Positions 26,748-36,825 are shown, numbered from the stretch's first letter. The stretch is DNA of 64,000 nt from Prado023 sp963697345 (GCA_963697345.1 CAVONS010000005.1:1-64000); one strand, 5' to 3'. Notes: generated by a model not told the origin, from the letters alone. Program-made: numbers and translations.

Positions 26748-26777
26748 TCATCCACAGGTTGTGGTTGATAGTCCACA
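26748..26777 (+). repeat. Two DnaA-box-like repeats upstream of nrdR
   Basis: TCATCCACA (26748-26756) and TAGTCCACA (26769-26777), each followed by GGTT, start 21 bases apart, i.e. two helical turns. Each differs from TTGTCCACA or TTATCCACA at one or two positions. Confidence 0.45.
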
Positions 26778-26865
26778 GGTTCTGGACAGGTAATCCCCAG
26801 GGCGATCCCCAGGTGACCACCGGTCCGCACGAGATGACGCGACCGAAACCGTCTGGAGGTGACCC

Positions 26866-27351
26866 ATGTTCTGCCCGTTCTGTCGCTCCACTGAGACCCG
26901 GGTCGTGGACTCACGTTCCACTGAGGACGGCACCTCCATCCGACGTCGGCGCATGTGCCCGTCGTGCAGCCAGAGGTTCACCACCGTCGAGTCGATGAGC
27001 ATGCTCGTCGTCAAGAGATCGGGTGTTGTGGAGCCCTTCAGTCGGGCCAACGTGGTCTCCGGCGTACGCAAGGCGTGCCAGGGGCGACCGGTCAGTGAGG
27101 ATGACCTGGCCCTGCTGGCGCAACAGGTTGAGGAGAGTCTGCGCGCGTCCGGCCAGGCAGCCATCGCCTCCCATGACGTGGGTCTGGCCATCCTCGGGCC
27201 CCTGCGAATCCTGGACGAGGTCGCCTACCTGCGTTTCGCCTCCGTGTACCGCTCCTTTGAGTCCCTGGCCGACTTCGAGGCGGAGATCGCACTGCTCCGC
27301 GCTGCCGGGGGAGCGGCACCCCAGGTCGATCTGCGCACCGGCGCCACCTGA
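26866..27351 (+). CDS. nrdR: Transcriptional repressor NrdR
   Basis: Represses ribonucleotide reductase genes in response to dATP/ATP. Zinc ribbon with C3, C6, C31 and C34 (MFCPFC... RMCPSC), then an ATP-cone domain from about residue 47 (VVKRSGVVEPFSRANVVSGVRKAC) to about 137. 161 residues, standard. CTGGAGGTGACCC before the ATG supplies the ribosome-binding site. It lies 112 bases ahead of nrdJ, its expected target, on the same strand. Confidence 0.96.
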   Translation: MFCPFCRSTETRVVDSRSTEDGTSIRRRRMCPSCSQRFTTVESMSMLVVKRSGVVEPFSRANVVSGVRKACQGRPVSEDDLALLAQQVEESLRASGQAAIASHDVGLAILGPLRILDEVAYLRFASVYRSFESLADFEAEIALLRAAGGAAPQVDLRTGAT

Positions 27352-27357
27352 CCCACC

Positions 27358-27373
27358 GCACCCACGTGGGTGC
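27358..27373. promoter_or_regulatory. Perfect 16-bp palindrome between nrdR and nrdJ
   Basis: GCACCCACGTGGGTGC. As RNA it would form a 6-7 bp hairpin without a following U-run; as DNA it could be an operator. It starts seven bases after the nrdR stop. Confidence 0.5.
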
Positions 27374-27463
27374 ACCCCAGCAGAACATCAACGACAACCC
27401 AACCCATCCAGTCCCAACCGGGGACCCACCGCGCAGCAGCCGCGGCCGATCCAAGGAGAACGC

Positions 27464-30322
27464 GTGACACGAGCATCGTCGGACAACCAGAAGGCTGCCA
27501 CGGCCAGGAGCAGCGCCGAGCGCAAGCCGCGGATCGTGCCGAGCGTGCGCTTCGAGCGCCTGTACACCACGGAGGGTGTGCACCCCTATGACGAGGTCGT
27601 CTGGGAGAAGCGCGACGTCGTGCAGACGAACTGGAAGACGAATGAGACGGTGTTCGAGCAGCGCGGCGTGGAGTTCCCCGACTTCTGGTCGGTCAACGCC
27701 TACACGATCGTCACCAGCAAGTACTTCCGGGGCGCCGTCGGCAGCGAGCAGCGCGAGCACAGCCTTCGTCAGCTCATCGACCGGGTCGTGCTCACCTACG
27801 GTCGCGCCGGCCGGGAGAACGGCTACTTCGCCACGGAGCAGGATGCCGAGATCTTCGAGCACGAGCTGACCTGGATGCTGCTGCACCAGGTGTTCTCCTT
27901 CAACTCACCGGTCTGGTTCAACGTGGGCACGACCTCACCGCAGCAGGTCAGTGCCTGCTTCATCCTCTCGGTCGAGGACACCATGGACTCGATCCTGAAC
28001 TGGTACCGGGAGGAAGGGCGCATCTTCAAGGGCGGCTCCGGGGCGGGCCTGAACCTGTCACGCATCCGGTCCAGCAAGGAGTTGCTCTCCAGCGGCGGAA
28101 CGGCCTCGGGGCCTGTCTCCTTCATGCGTGGTGCGGATGCCTCGGCGGGGACGATCAAGTCCGGTGGCGCGACCCGCAGGGCCGCCAAGATGGTCGTGCT
28201 GGACGTTGACCACCCCGACATCGAGGAGTTCATCGCCACCAAGGTGCGCGAGGAGGAGAAGATCCGCGTCCTTCGTGACGCCGGATTCGACATGGACCTC
28301 GGCGGCCAGGACATCACGTCCGTGCAGTACCAGAACGCCAACAACTCGGTCCGGGTGTCCGATGAGTTCATGCGGGCGGTCGAGGAGAAGCGTGAGTTCG
28401 GCCTGCTCGCCCGCGAGAACGGCGAGGTTGTTGAGACGGTGGACGCTGCGTCACTGTTCCGATCAATGTCCGAGGCTGCGTGGGCCTGTGCCGATCCGGG
28501 CATCCAGTACGACGACACCATCAACGACTGGCACACCAACCCCGAGACGGGCCGGATCACTGCATCGAACCCCTGCTCGGAGTACATGAGCCTGGACAAC
28601 TCGTCGTGCAACCTCGCCTCGCTGAACCTGCTCAAGTTCCTCAAGGACGATGCCTTCGATGCCACGACCTTCCGCAAGGCGGTCGAGTTCATCATCACGG
28701 CCATGGACATCTCGATCTGCTTCGCGGACTTCCCGACCGAGCCGATCGGTGACACCACTCGCAAGTTCCGGCAACTGGGCATCGGCTACGCGAACCTCGG
28801 TGCCCTGCTGATGGCCACTGGCCTGGCCTACGACTCAGAGGGCGGCCGCGCGCTGGCAGCGTCGATCACCAGCCTGATGACCGGTACCGCGTACAAGCGC
28901 TCGGCAGAGCTCGCCTCCGTGGTCGGCCCGTACGAGGGCTACGCCCGCAACAAGGACGCCCACACCCGTGTCATGCGCAAGCATGCTGCGGCGACAGATG
29001 CCCAGCGCACGCACTCGACCTTGGACGCCGAGATCCTCACCATGGCTGCACAGGTGTGGCAGGAGGGGATCCAGATCGGTTCGATGCACGGGTGGCGCAA
29101 TGCGCAGGCTTCAGTGCTCGCCCCCACCGGAACGATCGGCTTCATGATGGACTGCGACACGACCGGCATCGAGCCGGACTTCTCGCTGGTCAAGTTCAAG
29201 AAGCTCGTGGGTGGTGGGTCGATGCAGATCGTCAACCAGACGATCCCGCGGGCGCTGACCCGGCTGGGATACACAGGCGAGACCACCGAGGCCATCGTCG
29301 AGTACATCGCCGAGCATGGTCACGTGGTCAACGCTCCCGCTCTCAAGCCGGAGCACTACTCGGTGTTCGACTGTGCGATGGGCGAGCGGGCCATCACGCC
29401 GATGGGCCATGTGCGGATGATGGCCGCGTGCCAGCCATTCCTGTCGGGCGCCATCTCCAAGACGGTGAACATGCCGGAGAACGCAACGATCGACGAGGTT
29501 GAGGAGATCTACTTCCAGGCCTGGAAGATGGGCATCAAGGCACTGGCGATCTATCGGGACAACTGCAAGGTGGGCCAACCACTGTCCGATGCGAAGGCCA
29601 AGAAGGCTGTCGACGCTGCCCCGGCCGTCGAGATCGAGTACCGCCCGATCCGCAAGCGCCTGCCCAAGTCGCGACCCAGCCGCACGGTGTCCTTCGCCGT
29701 GGGTGGCGCCGAGGGGTACCTGACAGCCGGTTCCTACCCTGATGACGGTTTGGGTGAGGTCTTCCTCAAGCTAGGCAAGCAGGGCTCAACGCTTGCCGGC
29801 GTGATGGATGCCTTCTCGATCGCCACGTCGATCGCATTGCAGTACGGCGTTCCCCTCGAGGCATTCGTGAACAAGTTCGTCAACATGCGCTTCGAGCCCT
29901 CGGGCATCACTGACGACCCTGACATCCGGATGGCTCAGTCCATCGTGGACTACATCTTCCGGCGGCTGGCCCTGGACTACCTGGACTACGACAGCCGCGA
30001 GGCCCTGGGAATCTTCACCGCCGAGGAGCGTGCGGCCCAGGTCGCGGCGACCTACGGCGGTTCCCAGCTCGAGATCGATGTGGAGGGCATGTCCCAGTCC
30101 GTGCCGGTCGACGACATCGGGACGACACCGACGCCTCCGGCGGCAAACCGGTCAGCTGGCGGTCCTTCGTTGAGCAACGTGCACTCCTCCGCTGAGCTCC
30201 TGGAGGCCATCAACGGGAAGGCCTCGGATGCCCCGCTGTGCTTCACCTGCGGCACGAAGATGCGCCCCGCGGGCTCCTGCTATGTGTGCGAGGGCTGTGG
30301 GGCTACGAGCGGCTGCAGCTGA
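27464..30322 (+). CDS. nrdJ: Vitamin B12-dependent ribonucleotide reductase (class II)
   Basis: Reduces ribonucleotides to deoxyribonucleotides using adenosylcobalamin, so it needs no oxygen. 952 residues. The barrel shows FNSPVWFNVGT, GGSGAGLNLSRIRS, NPCSEYMSLDNSSCNLASLN (catalytic cysteine and radical-site region) and APTGTIGFMMDCDT. The C-terminus is a cysteine-rich tail, CFTCGTKM... CYVCEGCGATSGC, for re-reduction or metal binding. AAGGAG precedes the GTG start at 27464; the longer open frame to 27023 lies inside nrdR. A strong terminator-like hairpin follows. No class I genes occur in the window. Confidence 0.96.
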   Translation: MTRASSDNQKAATARSSAERKPRIVPSVRFERLYTTEGVHPYDEVVWEKRDVVQTNWKTNETVFEQRGVEFPDFWSVNAYTIVTSKYFRGAVGSEQREHSLRQLIDRVVLTYGRAGRENGYFATEQDAEIFEHELTWMLLHQVFSFNSPVWFNVGTTSPQQVSACFILSVEDTMDSILNWYREEGRIFKGGSGAGLNLSRIRSSKELLSSGGTASGPVSFMRGADASAGTIKSGGATRRAAKMVVLDVDHPDIEEFIATKVREEEKIRVLRDAGFDMDLGGQDITSVQYQNANNSVRVSDEFMRAVEEKREFGLLARENGEVVETVDAASLFRSMSEAAWACADPGIQYDDTINDWHTNPETGRITASNPCSEYMSLDNSSCNLASLNLLKFLKDDAFDATTFRKAVEFIITAMDISICFADFPTEPIGDTTRKFRQLGIGYANLGALLMATGLAYDSEGGRALAASITSLMTGTAYKRSAELASVVGPYEGYARNKDAHTRVMRKHAAATDAQRTHSTLDAEILTMAAQVWQEGIQIGSMHGWRNAQASVLAPTGTIGFMMDCDTTGIEPDFSLVKFKKLVGGGSMQIVNQTIPRALTRLGYTGETTEAIVEYIAEHGHVVNAPALKPEHYSVFDCAMGERAITPMGHVRMMAACQPFLSGAISKTVNMPENATIDEVEEIYFQAWKMGIKALAIYRDNCKVGQPLSDAKAKKAVDAAPAVEIEYRPIRKRLPKSRPSRTVSFAVGGAEGYLTAGSYPDDGLGEVFLKLGKQGSTLAGVMDAFSIATSIALQYGVPLEAFVNKFVNMRFEPSGITDDPDIRMAQSIVDYIFRRLALDYLDYDSREALGIFTAEERAAQVAATYGGSQLEIDVEGMSQSVPVDDIGTTPTPPAANRSAGGPSLSNVHSSAELLEAINGKASDAPLCFTCGTKMRPAGSCYVCEGCGATSGCS

Positions 30323-30367
30323 TGTGAGATGACCGGACCGGCACTCGGAGCCGCTGGTCTGTTGAAC

Positions 30368-30410
30368 GAGGCGAAGGTCCCGGCACTTCGGGTGTCGGGA
30401 CCTTCGCCTC
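30368..30410 (+). terminator. Intrinsic terminator after nrdJ
   Basis: Perfect 15-bp stem: GAGGCGAAGGTCCCG at 30368-30382 pairs with 30396-30410 around a GCAC-TTCGG-GTGT loop region. No T-run follows, which is usual in high-GC actinobacteria. Confidence 0.8.
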
Positions 30411-30598
30411 TGTGCATCGGTGTTCCCACCCCCGGGAGGTGCGGATTCTGCCGTGGAAGGGCATCCATCAGGGCAGTGTCGTCATCGTCGGCCAGCCGAG
30501 GCGATTCGCGTCGGGCGGCGTGGCTCTGGTGGGCCAACCCGTGCGACTCATACGCTGAGGGTGTGCCGGCCACCGGGTCGGCAGTGAGGACATGCGCC

Positions 30599-31576
30599 AT
30601 GACCGATCCCACATCCCTGCCGCCCCCCGAGGGCCAGGACCCCGACGATCAGCCCGAGTCTGGGGTCGAGTCTGCCCTGGGTGAGTCAGCGCTGGCACCT
30701 GACATGCCATCCGACAGCCACCCGGGTACCAGCCCAGACCCTTCCGGCGAACAGAGCACACCGGAGCCACCCGTCGCCCAACCCGGCGGCTCCTATCCTC
30801 CTGCGCCGCCTGCGGGGGCCTACCCGCCACCTCCACCACCCGGGGCCTACCCACCACCCCCGCCAGGTGGCGCGTACCCACCACCTCCGGGCGCATACCC
30901 TCCGGTGCCGGCGACCGCACCCAGACCGCCCTTCTCAGCAACTGACGCCCTCGGGTACGGCTGGAAGGGCTTCACCGCAAACATCGCGCCCCTGGCCGTC
31001 ATCGGGCTGGTGCTGGTCCTTGTGTCGATCGCCACCAACTGGTTGTCCCGTGGCTTCGACAGCGCGTTGATCAGCCTTGCGGGAAGCCTGCTGGCCACCT
31101 TCCTCTCGCTGGTGGTCGGACTGGGCCTGATCCGAGCAGCCCTGGCGATCCTCGACGGGGGACGTCCCAGCGTTGAGCAGCTGCTGTCCACTCGCGACGT
31201 CTGGCCCTACTTCCTGGCATCCGTGGTCGTCGCGGCCATCGTGACGGTCGGGCTGCTCCTGTGTGTCATCCCCGGACTGATCGCAGGATTCCTCCTGCAG
31301 TTCTACGGCTACGCCATCATCGACAAGAAGTCCGACTCGGTCACCACCGCGCCCGAATCGACGCCGATCGGCGCCATCAGGGCATCTGTGGAGGTCGTCA
31401 CCGCCAACATCGGGCCGCTGATCCTGTTGGCCGTTCTGTGCTTCCTGCTGAACATCGCGGGAGCGCTGCTCTGCGGAGTCGGGCTCCTGGTCACGCTTCC
31501 GGTCTCAGCCATCTCCGTTGCCTACGCATGGCGCTACTTCAGCGGCGGGCGCATCACCTCGCCGGTGTCGGCCTGA
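30599..31576 (+). CDS. Proline-rich integral membrane protein, unknown function
   Basis: 325 residues. The N-terminal ~110 are acidic and then a Pro/Tyr/Gly low-complexity tail with repeated PPPPPGAYPP units, probably cytoplasmic. The rest is hydrophobic with about five or six membrane segments (from about 125 to 310), beginning DALGYGWKGFTANIAPLAVIGLV. This resembles actinobacterial membrane proteins distantly related to DUF975 or glycerophosphoryl-diesterase membrane domains; the assignment is loose. GAGGACATGCGCC gives a ribosome-binding site for ATG 30599. A TACGCT -10 candidate is at 30551-30556. Confidence 0.75.
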   Translation: MTDPTSLPPPEGQDPDDQPESGVESALGESALAPDMPSDSHPGTSPDPSGEQSTPEPPVAQPGGSYPPAPPAGAYPPPPPPGAYPPPPPGGAYPPPPGAYPPVPATAPRPPFSATDALGYGWKGFTANIAPLAVIGLVLVLVSIATNWLSRGFDSALISLAGSLLATFLSLVVGLGLIRAALAILDGGRPSVEQLLSTRDVWPYFLASVVVAAIVTVGLLLCVIPGLIAGFLLQFYGYAIIDKKSDSVTTAPESTPIGAIRASVEVVTANIGPLILLAVLCFLLNIAGALLCGVGLLVTLPVSAISVAYAWRYFSGGRITSPVSA

Positions 31577-31580
31577 CCTC

Positions 31581-31624
31581 TGGTGCGGTGGGGCCCGGAA
31601 GCAGCACGCCGGCCCTCACCGCAC
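31581..31624. terminator. Bidirectional terminator between convergent genes
   Basis: GGTGCGGTG (31581-31589) pairs perfectly with CACCGCACC (31616-31624), and GGCCCGG/CCGGCC extends the stem with mismatches. It lies between the ends of the membrane protein gene and the SDR gene. Confidence 0.7.
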
Positions 31625-31630
31625 CTGGGC

Positions 31631-32632
31631 TCACACGACGACGTCCGGGCTCTCGCCGGTCTGCTCGCACACAAGCTCCCAGAGGCGGGAGGCGTCAGCG
31701 GGCTCCGGTGACGTACCAGGGACCCGGACCGTTCCCCTGGGGCGTCGATCCAGCCAGAAGGTGCCGCTCGGCGCCGGCAGCGTGGTTGAGGCCGCCAACC
31801 AGACGCACGTGTCGGCGCCCTCCTCGGGTGTGCGCAGTATCGACCGTGTGATGCGGCGGAACGCCGGCAGGGAGTCCTGCACACCCGGGGTGTCTGCCCA
31901 GCCGGGATGCATGCAGTGGAACTGCACCCCACTGCCGTGCATACGTGCGGCCCATTGCTGGCTCATCGTGACCTGGGCACGCTTGGCCCGTGCATAGGCG
32001 CGAACCCCGTCGTAGCCGTCGGCGGGCATCTGCAGAGAGTCCAGATCAAGCCGCTCGGCGTACATCCCACCCGAGGACACGACGATCACACGTGGGTGCG
32101 TGCCTCGGGCGAGAGCGGGCAGGAGGCGGGCCGTCAGCACGTGCTGGCTGAGCACCTGTGAGGCGTACGTGGCCTCGAACCCCTCCGCGGTCCTGTCATA
32201 GGTCCGCACCAGCGCGCCTGCGTTGTGGATCAGCACGTCCCAGGTGCGTCCCTCGGAGATGATCTCGTCGGCGACTCGTCGCGCATCGCTGAGCAGGCGC
32301 AGGTCAGCCACGAAGTACGTCCTGCCGTCACGGACGGCCGTTCCGGCACTGGTGATCTCCTGTGCCGCGCTGCGCGTGCGGTCCGGATCCCTGCCGATGA
32401 TGGCCACCTGAGCGCCGAGACCGGCCATCTGCAGCGCAGCCGCCCTGCCGATCCCCGAGGTGGCACCGGTGATCAGGACCCGACGCCCCTGCATCCCCGG
32501 GACGTCCTCCCACGAGAACATCCGGCGTCGAAGGCGGATCCCGGGGCTTCCGAACCCGCCGGCCACGCTGAGTTCCAGAGCCCCGTCAGCAAGGCGCGCG
32601 GCACCGGAACGAGCTGATCCCACCGTGCTCAT
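31631..32632 (-). CDS. Short-chain dehydrogenase/reductase (DHRS12-like)
   Basis: 333 residues of the SDR superfamily. Cofactor motif TGATSGIG near residue 55, HNAG motif (VLIHNAGAL), catalytic Ser in VVSSGGMY and the Y-x3-K pair in AYARAKRAQ. An N-terminal extension of ~45 residues precedes the Rossmann fold. Sequences of this kind are often named DHRS12 or retinol-dehydrogenase-like; the substrate is unknown. Its ATG overlaps the stop of the upstream SRPBCC gene by 4 bp, so the two are coupled and may act on the same hydrophobic ligand. Confidence 0.85.
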   Translation of the reverse strand: MSTVGSARSGAARLADGALELSVAGGFGSPGIRLRRRMFSWEDVPGMQGRRVLITGATSGIGRAAALQMAGLGAQVAIIGRDPDRTRSAAQEITSAGTAVRDGRTYFVADLRLLSDARRVADEIISEGRTWDVLIHNAGALVRTYDRTAEGFEATYASQVLSQHVLTARLLPALARGTHPRVIVVSSGGMYAERLDLDSLQMPADGYDGVRAYARAKRAQVTMSQQWAARMHGSGVQFHCMHPGWADTPGVQDSLPAFRRITRSILRTPEEGADTCVWLAASTTLPAPSGTFWLDRRPRGTVRVPGTSPEPADASRLWELVCEQTGESPDVVV

Positions 32633-33105
32633 TCCGGGCGGAGGTCATCGGCCACCGACAACCCCTCCAACTCGGCACGCAGGCCCTGCTCGGCGCGCGC
32701 GCCGATGACCTGGAACATGCGATCCAGGGGCCAGTCGAGAACTCGACCAACCCCGTGCAGAGTGAGCAGTGCGTCGTACTCCACGACCGAGCCGACGCCC
32801 TCGGGCGTGACCGTGATCGTGTCGTGCGACGTGAAGGACCCGGTGCTGGCAACCAGCACAACCCGGCCCGACTCATGCTCGGTGGGGTCCACTCGCTCGA
32901 CGACCTCGTACTCCATGGGTATGCGCCGGGGACCGAAGGCCGCAACAACCTCGTAGCGGGCGCCGACACACCCCGGATCCCCGCTGAGCCAGCGGGCGGA
33001 CTCGACTCCGGGGTCCCATTGCGCAACCGTCTGGAAGTCCGCGAGGTGGTCCAGGGCCAGCGCTGCTGGTGCCCGGGTGCTGATACTGGTGACGAAGCGC
33101 GCCAT
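32629..33105 (-). CDS. SRPBCC family protein (START-like ligand-binding fold)
   Basis: 158 residues with the polyketide-cyclase/START-like pattern: MARFVTSISTRAPAALALDHLADFQTVAQWDPGVESARWL at the N-terminus (quoted in part from two segments), central beta strands and a C-terminal helix DRMFQVIGARAEQGLRAELEG. Such proteins bind lipids or other hydrophobic molecules in a deep cavity. It leads a two-gene unit with the SDR gene. CACACT sits six bases before the ATG, a weak form of the leaderless -10 geometry. Confidence 0.8.
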   Translation of the reverse strand: MARFVTSISTRAPAALALDHLADFQTVAQWDPGVESARWLSGDPGCVGARYEVVAAFGPRRIPMEYEVVERVDPTEHESGRVVLVASTGSFTSHDTITVTPEGVGSVVEYDALLTLHGVGRVLDWPLDRMFQVIGARAEQGLRAELEGLSVADDLRPE

Positions 33106-33503
33106 GACTCAAGTGTGCGGCCAGAGCCACCCGAGCGCACTACCGCCCCGGCCCGTATCCGCCCTGCCCGGGACCCTGCCGCGCTGGGTCGGGAACCGCA
33201 GCTGTGGGCAAGTCAATCCGTTCCGTCGGCGCGGCGTTGAGCCGATCTGCAAGCTCGGGCAGGTAGTTTCCCAAGTAGAGCCCGGGCGCTCTGCGGAGGG
33301 GAAGCCGCAGGATGCTCGGGCTCCTCAACGCTCGTGCGACGATCACCGGATCGGGGGATTGCGGTATCCCCAACTACCCACGAGGATGTGGCAGGCCGCG
33401 CCGACACGCACACCGGATGTCATGCGACGCGGGCGCAGGGTAGCCTCTTCGTACCGTAAGGCTCGTCCATCGGGGCGTGCAGGACCGAGCACAGGGGTGG
33501 GAC
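33106..33503. other. Intergenic region without a convincing gene
   Basis: 398 bases between the divergent SRPBCC gene and the GreA-like gene. It holds two -10 candidates for the latter (TAGCCT at 33441-33446, TACCGT at 33452-33457). A 77-codon TTG-started frame on the minus strand (33140-33373) has no recognisable features. Confidence 0.5.
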
Positions 33504-33956
33504 ATGATTGAGCAGACGAGGGTGATGTTGACCCCGGGGGGTCGCGCCAGCCTTCAGGCCCGCGTCGACGAGATGGCCAACGAGGAACTTCCTGCGATGC
33601 GCCCCCTCCTGGTCGAGGACGAGCGCGACGAGCGGGTCGTTGCCGACTTCGAGCGGCTTCAGGCCGAGCACGACCGCCTCGTCGTGCTGCTGGGAACGTC
33701 TGGCACCCTCGACCTTGCCGAGATCGGTCCCCAGATCACGCTGGGAAGTCGCGTGGCCATCACGGACGCCGACGGCCAACGTCGTGTCGTGCGCATTGTT
33801 GATCCCGTCGAAGCCGCCCTCGACGAGGAGCGGATCAGCAGCACGTCCCCGCTCGCGTCCGCACTGATGGGTCGTGAAGTGGGCGACGAATGTGAGGTTG
33901 AGGCGCCTGCTGGCACATGGCTGGCCAAGGTGCTGGCCGTCGGCGAGGACATCTGA
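33504..33956 (+). CDS. GreA/GreB-family transcription elongation factor
   Basis: 150 residues: an N-terminal coiled coil (about 5-65) and a C-terminal FKBP-like domain (about 70-150) with GSRVAITDADGQRR, ISSTSPLASALMGREVGDE and VEAPAGTW. Gre factors enter the RNA polymerase secondary channel and stimulate cleavage of backtracked transcripts. The coiled coil tip carries acidic residues (EDERDER). It starts at ATG 33504 with AGGGG nine bases upstream. It is shorter than the ~160 residue norm and could be a second, divergent Gre paralogue. Confidence 0.8.
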   Translation: MIEQTRVMLTPGGRASLQARVDEMANEELPAMRPLLVEDERDERVVADFERLQAEHDRLVVLLGTSGTLDLAEIGPQITLGSRVAITDADGQRRVVRIVDPVEAALDEERISSTSPLASALMGREVGDECEVEAPAGTWLAKVLAVGEDI

Positions 33957-34022
33957 GCGCGACCGTCCACAGATCACGGCCAGAGGCTTCCCGCTCTCGA
34001 GCACAGCGGCAACGCTGTGGCC

Positions 34023-35069
34023 ATGACAGCCGCCGCGTTCCCGCCGCCCATCACGTGTCCCAGCTCTCTGATCGCCTCCTGCGCGCCGCTGCTCGGCTTC
34101 GTCCCTGAGCACAGCCTCGTTGTCTTCATCCATGGCGTTCCGGGGCGGAGGGCCCCGGTCGTCCTACGGGTCGACCTACCCAGCCCGGAGCGCGCCGAGT
34201 ATGCCGCCGCCGAGACAACACGGAGCATCTGCGGCACTCGCGCAGTGGCCGTGGACGCGGTCGCATGGGTCGGCGCGCGCGATGACGACGGCCGCGACGA
34301 CCTGTCCACCACACCCTTCCTGGCAGCCCTCGCAAGGCATCTGGGTGCCGCTGGCATCGAGGTGGGCGCGGTGCTGTCCACCAACGGCAGCGTCTGGTGG
34401 TCACACGTGTGCACGGACCCCATGTGCTGCCCCGCCGACGCCACACCGGTGGACATGGCAACGGTCGACGCCGTACGCGCTGAGTACGTCTTTGCTGGCG
34501 TCGCACCGCTGCCCAGTCGCGAGGACCTCGCGGACCGCGTCGCTCGCGACGACCCGCGCGCGGCCGCCGTCGCACAGGCGCTCGCCACGAGCAGCCCCAA
34601 CGCGAGCGGGCGCTGGAGGGATACCTCCATCCGCTTCCTCACCCATCTCCTGCTCCCCGCCGACGGCTGTGGGAACCCGCCCCGGGCGCTCTCTGTGTCG
34701 GCGACAGCCAGGGCAGTGCGCGGCCTGGGGGACATCCGTGTTCGTGACGTCGTGCTCCGCCGGGTCGTGGTCAGCCAGCGCGACTGTCCGCAGTGCTGGG
34801 CGGTCACCATCGAGACCCTGAGCGCCGTCCTGCGCAGCGCACCAGCCGGTTCGACAGCTCCCGTCGCGACGGTCCTGGCCCTGGTCGCATGGATGCGCGG
34901 GGAGGGAGCCCTCGCCTCGGTGTCGCTACAGCGTGCAGCTGAGGATCCCCCCTACCGATTGGCCGAGTTGGCCACCCGGCTGATGGCCCGCGGCACCGAC
35001 CCCCGGATCTGGCGTGAATCGCTGGCCACCCTCACAGAGGCCGAATGCCGCAATCCCTCTGGCCGCTGA
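34023..35069 (+). CDS. DUF4192 family protein
   Basis: 348 residues matching DUF4192, an actinobacterial family of unknown function. The opening PSSLIASCAPLLGFVPEHSLVVFIHG (given in part) and the CTDPMCCPADATPV cysteine cluster are the family signatures. ATG 34023 is preferred over GTG 34017 because AACGCT, a weak -10, sits six bases upstream. No membrane segments are seen. It stands alone between the Gre factor and the metY riboswitch. Confidence 0.82.
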   Translation: MTAAAFPPPITCPSSLIASCAPLLGFVPEHSLVVFIHGVPGRRAPVVLRVDLPSPERAEYAAAETTRSICGTRAVAVDAVAWVGARDDDGRDDLSTTPFLAALARHLGAAGIEVGAVLSTNGSVWWSHVCTDPMCCPADATPVDMATVDAVRAEYVFAGVAPLPSREDLADRVARDDPRAAAVAQALATSSPNASGRWRDTSIRFLTHLLLPADGCGNPPRALSVSATARAVRGLGDIRVRDVVLRRVVVSQRDCPQCWAVTIETLSAVLRSAPAGSTAPVATVLALVAWMRGEGALASVSLQRAAEDPPYRLAELATRLMARGTDPRIWRESLATLTEAECRNPSGR

Positions 35070-35090
35070 GCGACACCGGGGGAACGGGAC

Positions 35091-35119
35091 TTGCACACCC
35101 CCAGACCGGCGTGTACCTT
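35091..35119 (+). promoter_or_regulatory. Promoter of metY
   Basis: TTGCAC, 17 bases, TACCTT. Predicted start near 35126, immediately before the riboswitch. Confidence 0.75.
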
Positions 35120-35126
35120 TCCGGCA

Positions 35127-35255
35127 GGTCAAGAGTCCCAGCATCAAGCCCTGGCTTGCTGGGCGGCAACCCTCCCACCGCGGTGGGGTGCCCCAGGTGA
35201 GGACCTGGTTGCTACTGCCCACGCGGGCAGGACGCAGCAAGCGCGGGTCTTGACC
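35127..35255 (+). promoter_or_regulatory. SAM riboswitch (SAM-IV-like) of metY
   Basis: The closing helix P1 pairs GGTCAAGA (35127-35134) with TCTTGACC (35248-35255). Inside are the conserved CAAGCCCTGGCTTGCTGG and GGCGGCAACCCTCC segments, then CACCGCGGTGGGGTGCC and GGTGAGGACC, the pattern of actinobacterial SAM-I/SAM-IV aptamers, with a 3' GCAAGCGCGGG element. Its place ahead of a methionine-synthesis gene fits repression by S-adenosylmethionine. Discrimination between SAM-I and SAM-IV needs a covariance model. Confidence 0.88.
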
Positions 35256-35266
35256 CCTCAAGACCC
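35245..35266 (+). promoter_or_regulatory. Alternative hairpin competing with riboswitch P1
   Basis: GGGTCTTGA-CCCC-TCAAGACCC is a perfect 9-bp hairpin. Its 5' arm contains the 3' strand of P1, so P1 and this hairpin cannot form together; it is the likely switching element. Confidence 0.6.
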
Positions 35267-35360
35267 CGAGCCCCGACGAGGGTTTGGGTTTCGGTTCGCC
35301 GAATCCGGATCAGCGTCACACCCGCACAGCCCGCTTGGGCCCATACGAGGAGACGTCCAC

Positions 35361-36677
<1,317 letters not shown>

Positions 36678-36825
36678 CAGGCGCTGCGACGCCGGCCCTG
36701 CGCGGCCACGGTCCTACCCCCTTGCTGGGTGGGATCGCGGCTGCGCAGGGCTGGTGTCGCTGCGTGCGGCCATCCGGGCATCTGACCAAGTACGGTGTGC
36801 CTGAAGGCACCGGAGAGAGGTCAGG

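Noticed and set aside
33140..33373. 77-codon minus-strand frame ending in a Gly/Pro-rich tail
   Set aside because: TTG start directly after a stop codon, no ribosome-binding site, no family resemblance. It could be real but I cannot support it.
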